Notes: generated by a model not told the origin, from the letters alone. Counted from the first letter of the stretch, positions 16,715 through 25,545 are shown. The stretch: 64,000 nt of DNA from Proteiniborus sp. MB09-C3 (GCF_030263895.1 NZ_CP127161.1:2170001-2234000); one strand, 5' to 3'. Made by a program: numbers and translations.

Positions 16715-18187
16715 ATGGAAACATTTAAGCTTATAGTTGATTCTGTAAATACAGTTCTATGGGACTATGTGCTAATAGTTGCTCTTTTAGGTATAGGTGT
16801 TTTTATGACAGTAAAACTTAAGTTTTTACAGTTTACCAGGTTATTTCCTGCATTAAAGAAGATGCTTGGAGGATTAACAAGCAAAAAATCAGTAGGGGAA
16901 GGAAAAATGACGCCCTTTCAAGCACTATCAACAGCAGTAGCAGCTCAAGTTGGTACAGGAAATATAGTAGGAGTTGCCACAGCCATAGCAGCTGGAGGGC
17001 CTGGAGCAGCATTTTGGATGCTAGTATCTGCATTTTTCGGAATGGCTACAATATTTAGTGAAGGGGTTCTAGCACAAAAATATAGAGAGATTAAAGACGG
17101 AGAGCTAGTAGGAGGGCCAGCTTACTATATTAAAAATGGTTTAAAATCTAAAGGATTGTCGGTATTCTTTGCTATAGCATGTATTGTTGCACTTGGTATA
17201 GTCGGCATCATGGTACAATCAAACTCTGTTGCTGGTTCTGTAAGTGAGGCATTTGGCATACCAACCATTGGTATCACAATAGGACTTTCAATTATAGTAG
17301 CACTTATACTAATGGGTGGCATGGGAAGAATAGCAGCTTTTGCAGAAAAAGTAGTACCAATAATGGCTGGTGCATATATTTTAGGAAGCTTTATAATAAT
17401 CTTAATGAATATAGGAAACTTTGTTCCTGCAATAAAGAGTATTTTTATGGGTGCATTTTCACCAGCGGCAATTGGTGGAGGGGCACTTGGTATCACTGTT
17501 CAACAGACTATTAGGTTTGGACTTGCAAGGGGACTTTTCTCAAACGAAGCAGGTATGGGTTCAACTCCACATTCACATGCAGTTGCCGATACTAAACATC
17601 CTGCCGAACAAGGCTTTACTGCCATGATAGGAGTATTTATTTCAACATTCTTGATTTGCCTCTCAACAGTTATGGTAAACTTAGCTTCAGGATCTTATAA
17701 CCCAAATATATCTGCAATAGAGATGACGGAAAAAGCCACTGTGATGACACAATATGGCTTTATATCAGGATTTAGTGTATTTGGTGGAATGTTCTTATCA
17801 ATTTGTTTATCATTCTTTTCACTTACTACAATAGTTGGATGGTATTACTTTGCCGAATCCAATGTGAAAATGGTATTTAACTCTAAGGCTAGAACATTAA
17901 ATATATTTAAAGCTATATCTATAACAGCCTTAGTACTAGGGACAGCTATTGAAACTACATTTGTATGGAAATTAGCAGATATGTTCATGGGTATTATGGC
18001 TATACCAAACATAGTAGCACTATTCTTATTATCCAAAGAAGTACGTGCGGTACTTGATGACTATGATTCATGCGTACTTAAAGGAGATATCCATTGGGAT
18101 TATGAATATGAGAATCTTGAAGAAAACAAAGCGAAGAATAAAAATTCTGTATTAAAGAAGGTTTTAACTACTACGACTTTAAAATAG
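16715..18187 (+). CDS. AgcS-family alanine/glutamine:Na+ symporter
   Basis: 490 aa with about 11 membrane helices, normal length for the family. The family signature GTGNIVGVATAIAAGGPGA lies in helix region 2-3, and FSNEAGMGSTPHSHA is the conserved central loop. The C-terminal 40 residues are charged and cytoplasmic. Members import alanine, glycine or glutamine with Na+; the position after a GlnKL-like pair favours glutamine, as with B. subtilis GlnT. It has its own leader and a strong terminator, so it is probably monocistronic and controlled by that pair. Confidence 0.93.
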   Translation: METFKLIVDSVNTVLWDYVLIVALLGIGVFMTVKLKFLQFTRLFPALKKMLGGLTSKKSVGEGKMTPFQALSTAVAAQVGTGNIVGVATAIAAGGPGAAFWMLVSAFFGMATIFSEGVLAQKYREIKDGELVGGPAYYIKNGLKSKGLSVFFAIACIVALGIVGIMVQSNSVAGSVSEAFGIPTIGITIGLSIIVALILMGGMGRIAAFAEKVVPIMAGAYILGSFIIILMNIGNFVPAIKSIFMGAFSPAAIGGGALGITVQQTIRFGLARGLFSNEAGMGSTPHSHAVADTKHPAEQGFTAMIGVFISTFLICLSTVMVNLASGSYNPNISAIEMTEKATVMTQYGFISGFSVFGGMFLSICLSFFSLTTIVGWYYFAESNVKMVFNSKARTLNIFKAISITALVLGTAIETTFVWKLADMFMGIMAIPNIVALFLLSKEVRAVLDDYDSCVLKGDIHWDYEYENLEENKAKNKNSVLKKVLTTTTLK

Positions 18188-18237
18188 TTGAATACAGAAA
18201 TCTAGATAAAGCACATGATTTCTCTTTAGGTAAATAG

Positions 18238-18286
18238 AAGCTCCTCTTAGAAATACTAAATTTAGTATTCTAAGAGGAGCTTTTTA
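18238..18286. terminator. Strong bidirectional terminator
   Basis: A near-perfect 19-bp inverted repeat (AGCTCCTCTTAGAA... with one bulged A) flanked by A and T runs, ending both the symporter gene and the minus-strand small ORF. Confidence 0.9.
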
Positions 18287-18386
18287 GTGCAATAATATTC
18301 AACCCTCAAATCTTAATTATTTACCCGGTGATTTCTACAAGCATTTTTAGACTAGTGCTAACCTAGATTTAAAATCGCGCTGTCTT

Positions 18387-18494
18387 TTAGCAACTCCAAA
18401 AATCACAGTTCATAAATAGTATTATTAGTATTAAGAAGAAGAATAGCAGCTCACTTCCACTATTTCCACGACATCCTTTTGCTACAACCATCAT
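18387..18494 (-). CDS. Small hydrophobic Gly/Cys-containing peptide, 35 aa
   Basis: Reading leftward, AGGAGG (18504-18499) lies 4 nt before an ATG at 18494 and 7 nt before a second at 18491. The peptide begins MMVVAKGCRGNSGSELLF, continues with a run of Phe/Leu/Ile that could span a membrane, and ends NCDFWSC. Small Gly/Cys-rich, one-helix peptides of this shape (YjcZ-like) are common in spore formers and often made during sporulation. It faces the bidirectional terminator at 18238-18286. Rated on ribosome-binding site and composition only. Confidence 0.5.
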   Translation of the reverse strand: MMVVAKGCRGNSGSELLFFFLILIILFMNCDFWSC

Positions 18495-18504
18495 ACAACC
18501 TCCT

Positions 18505-18908
18505 ATCAATTAAATAAGTTAGGTTTTTACCTTAATACATTATATTAGTTGCTGAAGTTTGTGTTACGTTTTTTCTGGTTCATATCTTAGCTTGTGGTCC
18601 TAATAAAGGAAAATAGTTAGTAAAATCTTTAGATAAATTTGTTTGATATCATAATGATGAAAAATAGATAATATTTGTAAATTAGTTATAATTTTTAAAA
18701 TAAGTAAAGGGTTTCTGATATTTGTGTAGAAATGTATAATAAATTGCAGAGATTAGGGTTTATTTTATCCTAATTTATAAACTCAAAAAATGTTTATATA
18801 AAATAATTTGAAGTACTTACAGATAAATAGAGAGGTATTGTGATAGCATAATAAAATTAAGCATACGTTTTATTAGGGAGAAGTATAACTTGTAAGGATG
18901 GTGGTAGA
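18505..18908. other. AT-rich intergenic region without clear genes
   Basis: About 400 bp with no ORF longer than a few codons bearing a ribosome-binding site. On the minus strand a TATAAT-like box (near 18543-18548) could serve the small peptide gene. On the plus strand, TATAAT near 18735 is a candidate -10 for the 18909 gene. A 6-bp inverted repeat ATTAGG/CCTAAT at about 18754-18775 is the only other structure. Confidence 0.4.
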
Positions 18909-19331
18909 ATGGCAATTTCAAAAATTCAGAGTAAAATTAATGTGAAATATTCAATTTTAAGGTTTGCTATTTTGACATTATTTATACTGATAATCTTTAT
19001 ATGCTATGATTTAATTTTTGCTAGTTGGAATAATAATGAACTTTTTCATGAAAATGTTTCCTTTGATAGAATGAACCTTGACAGAACTAGTTCTTTCACT
19101 GTAAAACAGGAGGGAAAAGCTATAGTTCACGTGTTTTCAGATATTGAAGAAGGAGGATTTCATGTTGCTTTATACAATCCTGAGGGATATACGGTATATG
19201 AATATGAAGGATTAAAGGGATCTGATGATAAGGAAATTGAAATTTATAAAGGAGATTGGACAGTTAAAATCATTGGGGGAGATGTTAAAAAAGGAAAATA
19301 TAAAGTATTAATCCAAAGAATTAGGGAGTAA
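18909..19331 (+). CDS. Single-pass membrane protein with extracellular beta domain
   Basis: 140 aa. The start follows AAGGATGGTGG. One transmembrane helix spans about residues 17-38 (FAILTLFILIIFICYDLIF); the rest is outside. Residues 55-140 look like a small all-beta domain (FTVKQEGKAIVHVFSDIEEGG...WTVKIIGGDVKKGKYKVLIQ), similar in character to Ig-like/C2-like lipoprotein domains. No family recognised. First of a run of mostly damaged genes. Confidence 0.65.
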   Translation: MAISKIQSKINVKYSILRFAILTLFILIIFICYDLIFASWNNNELFHENVSFDRMNLDRTSSFTVKQEGKAIVHVFSDIEEGGFHVALYNPEGYTVYEYEGLKGSDDKEIEIYKGDWTVKIIGGDVKKGKYKVLIQRIRE

Positions 19332-19383
19332 TAAATAGAATTAGCTTTATCTTTTTAATTGCTCATTAAAGGAGGCTGAAATT

Positions 19384-20041
19384 ATGATTGAAATTATAAT
19401 TATTCTAATGCTATATTTTCTTGCGATTGCTTACCACTTATATTCGACTCTTTACAAAGAAACTAAAAATATTAGAGTAATGTTAATTTTATTTTTATTA
19501 TATAATGTTCCTATAATAGTATTTTTTATTTATCCCGAAATCAAATACTTATATTTATTATATTTATTGCCAGTTAATCTACAGACATATATATTTTTAA
19601 ATTCTCGTAAAAAGAAGAATGAAAGAATTGCTAGTAATAATAAAGAAGAGAAGTGTTATTCGTACAATCTTTTTGAATATTCTAAGGCTACTGTTTTTAT
19701 AATAGGAGTGTTTATAATTATTGGCTTACTGCCTATATTTATAAAAAAAATAGATTTTCAAGTTATTCATTATATTGTTTATTTTGTAAATATTTGTATT
19801 GGAGTCTGTACATGTGCGACTAAATATATAAATATATATACTTGAAAACAAATGTATTATTGCAGATGAAAAAATAACTACTATTAATTTTTCAGAATGG
19901 GACTCATATAAAATAGCAAAAAACAAAATTATCTTTTATTCAAATGACGACACACATAGGTCTTTTAAGTTTCCTAGAAAAGTTATTTTGGAGTTAGAAG
20001 ATTATTTTAGTAAGGCAAATATACAGAAAAAAAGGAGCTAG
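19384..20041 (+). pseudogene. Frameshifted membrane protein gene (DUF5673-like)
   Basis: The first frame gives 153 aa with two pairs of membrane helices and stops at 19843-19845. The following frame is open from 19844 to a TAG at 20039-20041 and encodes NKCIIADEKITTINFSEWDSY... and KFPRKVILELEDYF, the Trp-containing beta domain that normally follows four helices in DUF5673-like proteins. The break falls in an AT-dinucleotide run (19826-19840), a natural slippage site. Joining the frames gives about 217 aa. A sequencing error in the repeat cannot be excluded. Confidence 0.65.
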
Positions 20042-20066
20042 GTTTTTTCATAGTTTAGTAAAAATA

Positions 20067-20100
20067 AGAGAGTGCCTCTAAGTTAAGGCATTCTTTTTTG
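20067..20100 (+). terminator. Rho-independent terminator
   Basis: Hairpin AGAGTGCCT/AGGCATTCT (one G-U pair) followed by TTTTTT, just after the frameshifted gene. Confidence 0.8.
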
Positions 20101-20196
20101 TCTTTTAATGAGGATAAAACAAACCTATTTTAATAAATCTAATTTCTTATTTACCTATTTTAAGCTATAGGATATTATAAAATGGGGGATGATTTT

Positions 20197-20844
20197 ATGA
20201 TACTGGTTCCTATTTTGAAAAAACTAAACTTATTTAAGATACTGATTACATTAATACTTTTTTATGGAGCATTTCTCTATGAAAATGCTCTTACTCATCG
20301 TGCAACTATTTTGATTTTGCTGTATATAACCTACCTTATAATCAATCTAGCTAGGCTTAAAATAAGAAATGAAAAAATAATACTGCTAACCTATATAATT
20401 GAGATAAGCCTCATATACATAATGGAACAAAATTCAAGGTATTTGATAAATTATATCCTTCATCTTTTTTATTTCTTAGCTTTACTAGAAATTCCATTGA
20501 ATCTAAATAGGGTATATAGCCTTGTACTCTGTACTATTACAATGATCATATCAAGTATTAAGTTCATAATATTGTTAGTCAATAAATCAAGTCTAGGAAA
20601 CTTATATCAAAGTGTATTTTTCATTGCTACAGGAATATCCCTACTGCTTCTAATGAATTTTTTGAAATACTATAAAGACGAAAAAGAAAGTAAGGAAAAG
20701 CTGAATGAAGAGCTTTTAAGGGCTAGAGAGAAGCTTAAAGAAGCTGCAATTATTCAAGAGAGAAATAAAATTGCAAGGGATATTCATGATACTATAGTAA
20801 GCTTAATCTCAGAGATAGGACACAGCTTGCTTTGTTTGCAGTGA
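20197..20844 (+). pseudogene. Truncated NarL-type sensor histidine kinase
   Basis: 215 aa from the ATG at 20197 (GGGGGATG upstream). Five or six membrane helices (about 5-165) lead to a coiled coil and the H-box RNKIARDIHDTIVSLISEIGH of the HisKA_3 family. The protein stops ten residues after this box with LLCLQ; the rest of the dimerisation domain and the whole ATPase domain are missing. No matching response regulator follows. Most likely a remnant of a two-component system whose ABC transporter partner is also broken at 22456-22859. Confidence 0.75.
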
Positions 20845-20920
20845 AAAATGGAATTGAATAAATAAATGTATTTATATATAATTAGATAAAGGATAAGAGA
20901 TGTATAAGAGGAGGGGTGAG

Positions 20921-21316
20921 ATGGCAGATGTGGAAAAGATATTATACCAGATTTTAGAAAGTATATTATTTATGCAGAATCAAACAAATGGCATACAGGG
21001 GCAAATAAACAGTATTCAAGAGCAGATAAACAGTATGCAAGAGCAGATGGACAGTATGCAAGAGCAGATGAACAGTATGCAAGAGCAGATGAACAGTATG
21101 CAAGAGCAAATAAATAATAATCATGAAGAGGTAATAAAACGTATTGAAAAGCTAGAGGATAATCATGTGGAAGTAATTAAGCGCCTTAACAGACTTGAAG
21201 AAAATCAGATAGCCATAAAGAAGTTTATGGAAGAAAGTGAAATATCTTTTACAAAATCGGAGGAAACTTATAAGGTAATTCAGGATTTAAGAAATGTATT
21301 CGTAAAAGAGGATTAA
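20921..21316 (+). CDS. Coiled-coil protein with in-frame 21-bp repeats
   Basis: 131 aa from the ATG at 20921, after AGGAGGGG. After an N-terminal helix (ADVEKILYQILESILFM), residues 29-63 are five copies of a seven-residue unit (NSMQEQM type), then two EEVIKRIEKLEDNH-type copies and a C-terminal helical segment. The whole molecule is a predicted parallel coiled coil, cytoplasmic. Proteins of this layout are common and unassigned in Clostridia. Intact, unlike its neighbours; ended by its own terminator. Confidence 0.7.
   Translation: MADVEKILYQILESILFMQNQTNGIQGQINSIQEQINSMQEQMDSMQEQMNSMQEQMNSMQEQINNNHEEVIKRIEKLEDNHVEVIKRLNRLEENQIAIKKFMEESEISFTKSEETYKVIQDLRNVFVKED
21005..21109 (+). repeat. Five tandem 21-bp units inside the coiled-coil gene
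   Basis: Units at 21005, 21026, 21047, 21068 and 21089, each close to ATGAACAGTATGCAAGAGCA(G). Units 3-5 differ by one or two bases, so the expansion is recent. One unit equals one heptad. Confidence 0.9.
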
Positions 21317-21318
21317 AT

Positions 21319-21361
21319 AAAAAAACCATAATTTTAGCGCAGCTATTATTATGGTTTTTTT
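21319..21361 (+). terminator. Rho-independent terminator
   Basis: 14-bp perfect stem AAAAAAACCATAAT/ATTATGGTTTTTTT with a 15-nt loop, directly after the coiled-coil gene. Confidence 0.9.
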
Positions 21362-21457
21362 ATGCTAAAAGTCATGGGTAAAATCAATACATTAGGAAAT
21401 AAGTTAGAAGAACTTTTTCTATAAGTATTATAGGATATAGTCAAGGAGGAGATGAAA

Positions 21458-22459
21458 GTGAAAAAGATATTTTAAGTTATTTTAGTATTTATATTGGCAT
21501 TTACTTCTGTAGGATGCAGCAAAAATGATCTTACTGATTATGTGAAGGCTGTGAAAAAAACCTATGAGATAAAAAAAGGAACCAGCAAGGCTGATGTACA
21601 GTTTAATACAGAGTTTAATTTTAATAGTTCTGGAACCTTTGAAAAAGAGTTATATGATTTATTAAGGAATGCTAAGTTTTCAATGAACATTAAAATTGAT
21701 AAAGAAGCTGATATAATGCTGTCCGAAATGTATGTAAACCTAGGGAGAGTAGGTCAAGACATTAACTTTTATTCGTTAAATGATAGACAATACATTGAGT
21801 ATTTATCTACAGTTATAGAGGATAAAAAATATATAGAATTAACGAAAAACAGTAATAATTCAGATTCTGATAACCAAATATCAGAAAATACACTAAACAT
21901 GATAAAGGATAAATGGACAGAAATATTAAAAGAGGAAAATGTATTTAAGGGCAATAAAGTTTTAGTATCCACAGATGAAGGAGAAGTAAAAGCAACTGAA
22001 TATACAATTGAGATTAATAATGAGCAATTTAAAGAGTTAGCAGGATTTGTAATAGATGCAGTTATCGAAAGTGACGATATAAATAAACTTTATAATAATT
22101 CTTGGAAATTAGAAGACAGTGGAGAAATTAGCTTTGATAATGAAGATCTTAAAAAAACAATTCAGGAAATTAGAAAAATAATTAATGAATCAAGTAATTC
22201 GAAATTATTATATAAAGCCTTTATGGATATGGATGGATATATAGTAGAAGAAAATATTGAGTTTATTTTAGAAACGGACGAGGATCAGGAAGAATATATT
22301 ATAAAGAAAATTAATGTGCAGTGTAACACTAAAAACTTTAACATTCAAAAAGAACAAAATATTGATTTTGAAAAACCAACACCAGAAAACACAATAAAAA
22401 TAGAAGATGTAGATTTTCAAAAGATTTTTATATCCATACAAGGAAGGCGATTTAGATGA
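21458..22459 (+). pseudogene. Lipoprotein gene with nonsense codon in the signal peptide
   Basis: AAGGAGG at 21443-21449 precedes a GTG at 21458, which starts VKKIF; the next codon (21473-21475) is TAA, and the same frame continues VILVFILAFTSVGCS with a perfect lipobox (SVGC). From there 320 codons are open. Without the upstream part, a TTG at 21494 would start inside the signal peptide with no ribosome-binding site. The mature region (acidic, NFNSSGTFEKELYDLL..., FSMNIKIDKEADIML) resembles DUF6612/LppX-like lipoproteins. Its end overlaps the ABC ATPase start by 4 nt. Confidence 0.7.
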
Positions 22460-22859
22460 CGATACTGGAAATAAAAAAAATTACAAAGGATTATAAGGAG
22501 CTAAGAGCAGTAGATGAGTTAAGTTTTGACATTAAAGAGAAAGAAATATTTGGCCTATTGGGGCCCAATGGTGCTGGAAAGTCGACTACTATATCTATGA
22601 TATCTACACTATTTAGACCAGATAGCGGTGATATCTTTATCTAGGTGAAAGCGTGCTAAAAAATCCAAAGAGATTAGAAAATGACTTAGGTTTAGTCCCA
22701 CAGGAGATAGCACTTTATCCAACACCTCAAAAATGGGCAGTTGAAGGAATTGAAAAGATTGTGATGTATGGAAAAGGAATGGAGGATATTTTACCGAATT
22801 TAGGAATATTAGTTTTAATGGGAACAGTATTTTTTATTATAGGTGTAAAGAAAATTTAA
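22456..22859 (+). pseudogene. ABC-2 transporter remnant: ATPase start fused to permease end
   Basis: The ATPase begins normally (Walker A LLGPNGAGKSTT) but stops at 22642-22644. A shift of one frame restores LGESVLKNPKRLENDLGLVPQEIALYP, the Q-loop region, beginning at 22641. After YPT the sequence jumps to QKWAVEGIEKIVMYGKG...LGILVLMGTVFFIIGVKKI, which is the typical last helix and tail of an ABC-2 permease. The ABC signature, Walker B and nearly all the permease are gone. So this locus carries both a frameshift and a large deletion (roughly the size of the rest of both genes) and cannot make a working transporter. Confidence 0.85.
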
Positions 22860-22860
22860 T

Positions 22861-22905
22861 AATTTAGTATGCCACAGGGCTAACTCTGTGGCATATTAAA
22901 TTTTT
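22861..22905 (+). terminator. Rho-independent terminator
   Basis: 17-bp stem with one G-U pair (22861-22877 with 22886-22902), 8-nt loop, then T-run. Confidence 0.9.
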
Positions 22906-23008
22906 GCCTTTCTTAAGAAAAAATTACAACTTGTAAATGAAATATGGAAATGGTAAACTTATGATGTGATAATATGTATTTTTCGTGTTTTTTAGTGCTA
23001 AATATGTA

Positions 23009-23036
23009 TTGAACTTTTGCAGAATTATCCTATAAT
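23009..23036 (+). promoter_or_regulatory. Sigma-A-type promoter for the NusG-II gene
   Basis: TTGAAC at 23009-23014 and TATAAT at 23031-23036, spacer 16 bp, 25 bp before the start codon. It probably serves the run of genes from 23062 onward. Confidence 0.75.
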
Positions 23037-23061
23037 ATTATGTAAAAAAAGGATGTAGACT

Positions 23062-23445
23062 ATGACAAAATGGGACAAGTACTTAATAGTTTTTGTGTTG
23101 CTGTTAAGCCTAGTAGGAATATATTTTGTAAAATATTATTCAACAAATGGCGGAAATAAGTATATTAGCATACAAGTCGATGGAAAAGAGATTAAAAAGA
23201 TTTCCTTTGGGGCAAATATGGTAGGCAAAACCATTGATATAAAAACAGAATTTGGCTATAACAAAATAGAGGTTGGCGATGAAAGGGTTAGAGTTATTGA
23301 AGCTGACTGTCCTGACAAGCTAGATGTTAAGCAAGGATGGATATCTACTCAAGGAGAAGTGATTGTCTGCTTACCAAACAGAATGGTAGTAGAGATAAAG
23401 ACAGAGAAAAATTCAAATGATGAAATAGACCATATTAGTTATTAG
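23062..23445 (+). CDS. NusG domain II-containing membrane protein
   Basis: 127 aa. One N-terminal helix (about 7-25) then an extracytoplasmic NusG_II domain (about 35-118), including VDGKEIKKISF, IEVGDERVRVIEADCPDKLDVKQGWIS and GEVIVCLPNRMVVEI. The conserved ...DCPDK...CLPN... pattern is typical. In Clostridia this gene travels with the HepS1/Gx-like gene that follows, often near rnf or apbE, and is thought to be linked to flavinylated electron transfer or quinone synthesis; its job is unproven. Confidence 0.88.
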   Translation: MTKWDKYLIVFVLLLSLVGIYFVKYYSTNGGNKYISIQVDGKEIKKISFGANMVGKTIDIKTEFGYNKIEVGDERVRVIEADCPDKLDVKQGWISTQGEVIVCLPNRMVVEIKTEKNSNDEIDHISY

Positions 23446-23460
23446 AAAAGGGTGAGATAC

Positions 23461-23970
23461 ATGAAAAGACTCAGAAAACTTATTCTTTTATCATTATTAG
23501 TTTCTTTAGGACTTGCCCTTAGTATAATAGAATCAATGATTCCAATACCTATTTTGTTACCAGGCATGAAGCTTGGACTAGCTAATATTGTTTGCCTAAT
23601 TACTTTAGTATTGTTTGGATGTAAAGAAGCCTTTGTTGTAGCAATATTAAGGTCATTAGTATTTGCACTGGCTACAGGAGGATTTTCGGGTTTAGCCTAT
23701 AGTCTTTCTGGAGCGATATTAAGCACCTTAGCTATGTCAATTGTATTTAGACATTTTTCTAGCTATTTTAGTTTAATTGGTGTTAGTATTTTTGGAGCAA
23801 TATTTCATAATGTTGGGCAGCTTTTGGCAGCTAGCCTGATAATGGAAAATCTAAAAATCTTCTCATATTTTCCTTTCATGACTTTATTGAGCTTGTTTAC
23901 TGGCTATTTTGTTGGATTAGGCTCAGCGCTAACATCAAAGAATATGAAAAAAATATTAGGAGAAACTTAG
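23461..23970 (+). CDS. Gx-transporter/heptaprenyl diphosphate synthase component I-like membrane protein
   Basis: 169 aa from the ATG at 23461 (GGGTGAG upstream; a GTG at 23452 overlaps that site). Five or six helices with the family pattern LLVSLGLALSIIESMIPIP...PGMKLGLANIVCLI. The family (PF07456) is annotated as HepS1 or as the membrane subunit of a Gx transporter; sequence alone does not decide. It lies 6 bp after the NusG-II gene. Confidence 0.85.
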   Translation: MKRLRKLILLSLLVSLGLALSIIESMIPIPILLPGMKLGLANIVCLITLVLFGCKEAFVVAILRSLVFALATGGFSGLAYSLSGAILSTLAMSIVFRHFSSYFSLIGVSIFGAIFHNVGQLLAASLIMENLKIFSYFPFMTLLSLFTGYFVGLGSALTSKNMKKILGET

Positions 23971-23991
23971 AATTAACATAAGGAGGTAAAC

Positions 23992-24243
23992 ATGAGACCA
24001 AGAAATAGGAATTTAGCACTTTTGTTTGCGTTAACTATTATAGGTGTAGTGCTAGGTAGTGTTATTGGAAATCTATTAGGCGATAAAATTCCTTTACTGT
24101 CATATAGTTATCCTATTGGGATTAAAACTCCCGTACATCTAGACTTAAGTGTAATAGAGCTTACCTTTGGGTTAATTATTGACATAAACATTGCCAGCGC
24201 TATTGGATTTTTATTAGCTTTCTTTATGTATAAAAGACTATAG
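23992..24243 (+). CDS. DUF4321 small membrane protein
   Basis: 83 aa, strong AAGGAGGT. Two hydrophobic helices (about 10-28 and 60-79) flanking a loop containing LDLSVIELTFGLIIDINIAS, the recognisable DUF4321 core. Family members sit before maf in many Clostridia. Function unknown. Confidence 0.85.
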   Translation: MRPRNRNLALLFALTIIGVVLGSVIGNLLGDKIPLLSYSYPIGIKTPVHLDLSVIELTFGLIIDINIASAIGFLLAFFMYKRL

Positions 24244-24251
24244 GTGAGATT

Positions 24252-24830
24252 ATGAAAAAGATAATTTTAGCATCTTCATCTCCGAGGAGAAGAGAAATAT
24301 TAGAAAGATATGATGTGGATTTTGAAATAATTAAAAGCCATGTTAATGAAAAAGTTTCTTTTGGTGATGATCCTTTTCAGGTAGTTATGTCTCTAGCCTT
24401 TCAAAAGGCAGAAGATATTTCCAGCAAACTTGATTCTAACGCAATAGTAATTGCAGCAGATACAGTTGTGTATATGAATAGCGTTATTGGGAAGCCCAAA
24501 GATGAAATAGATGCCTATAGGATTCTTGAAAAACTAAGCGGCAAAGAACATCTGGTAATTACAGGTATAACTATAATAGACACAAGCCTAGGGAAAAAAA
24601 TCATTGATTATGAAACAACTAAAGTTAAATTTAGGGAATTACAGCCAGAAAAGATAAATAGGTATATAAGTACTGGAGAATTTAAGGATAAGGCAGGAGC
24701 TTATGGTATTCAAGGCTATGGTGAAATTTTAGTAGATTGGATAGAGGGTTCTTACTCCAATGTAGTAGGATTGCCAATTGTGAAAGTAGATAAGCTTTTG
24801 GAAAGGTATTTTAATACAAAAATTCTTTGA
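24252..24830 (+). CDS. maf: Maf-family nucleoside triphosphate pyrophosphatase
   Basis: 192 aa, the usual length. N-terminal SSSPRRREIL is the substrate-binding loop; AADTVV supplies the catalytic Asp, and GKPKD and DKAGAYGIQGYG are conserved. Maf proteins hydrolyse dTTP/UTP and modified nucleotides, removing non-canonical NTPs, and are linked to division arrest. Starts 8 bp after the DUF4321 gene, and precedes radC-mreBCD as in Bacillus. Confidence 0.96.
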   Translation: MKKIILASSSPRRREILERYDVDFEIIKSHVNEKVSFGDDPFQVVMSLAFQKAEDISSKLDSNAIVIAADTVVYMNSVIGKPKDEIDAYRILEKLSGKEHLVITGITIIDTSLGKKIIDYETTKVKFRELQPEKINRYISTGEFKDKAGAYGIQGYGEILVDWIEGSYSNVVGLPIVKVDKLLERYFNTKIL

Positions 24831-24849
24831 TTATCTTTTGGGAGGGGCT

Positions 24850-25545
24850 ATGGAGAAAGACTTTAGTTATACCATTAAGGATTTACCTGAGGATGAAAGG
24901 CCACGAGAAAAACTTTATAAATATGGTCCTAAAGTATTATCAAATACTGAATTATTAGCTATAATAATTAGGACAGGTAATAGAGAAAGTACAGCTATAG
25001 AAATATCTCAAAAACTTTTGGCAGGCAAAAAGGAAGGAATTTCTTTTTTAATTGATGCAAACTTACAGGAGATAATGAAAGTAAAAGGAATAGGACAGTG
25101 TAAGGCGGCTCAAATATTAGCTGCTGTAGAACTAGGCAAGAGAGTTATGTCAAGCACACATAAAGAAAAATCAAGGATTACTTCACCAACAGATATTGTC
25201 GATATTCTAATGCTGGATATGATTCATTTGAAGAAAGAGCATTTTAAAATAGTTATGCTAGACACTAAAAATCAAGTGATAGGAATCGAAGATATATCTA
25301 TAGGGAGTTTGAATTCTTCTATAGTTCATCCAAGAGAAGTTTTCAAAGAAGCTATAGTCAAAAGCAGTGCCTCAATAATTCTTGTTCATAATCATCCTAG
25401 TGGAGATCCTGCACCCAGCAAGGAAGACATTGCTATAACCAGGAGATTGGCTGAGGGAGGAGAGATTCTAGGAATTAAGGTGCTCGACCATATTATAATT
25501 GGAAATAACAGGTATATAAGTTTAAAAGAGAAAGATATAATTTAA
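24850..25545 (+). CDS. radC: RadC/JAB1-MPN family protein
   Basis: 231 aa from the ATG at 24850 after GGGAGGGG. An N-terminal helix-hairpin-helix region ([12 protein letters not shown]..., [12 protein letters not shown]) is followed by the MPN/JAMM metalloprotease-like domain with the zinc motif [14 protein letters not shown]. Activity has not been established for the family; proposed nuclease or repair function. Conserved order maf-radC-mreB. Confidence 0.95.
   Translation: MEKDFSYTIKDLPEDERPREKLYKYGPKVLSNTELLAIIIRTGNRESTAIEISQKLLAGKKEGISFLIDANLQEIMKVKGIGQCKAAQILAAVELGKRVMSSTHKEKSRITSPTDIVDILMLDMIHLKKEHFKIVMLDTKNQVIGIEDISIGSLNSSIVHPREVFKEAIVKSSASIILVHNHPSGDPAPSKEDIAITRRLAEGGEILGIKVLDHIIIGNNRYISLKEKDII

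Noticed and set aside
21005-21109. Tandem repeats as a CRISPR array
   Set aside because: There are no spacers, units are 21 bp and in frame with a coiled-coil gene, and no cas genes exist in the window.
24837-24849. TTG starts upstream of several genes (radC, rnfD, minD, comEA-type cases)
   Set aside because: They overlap or precede the ribosome-binding site; the downstream ATG has correct spacing in each case.
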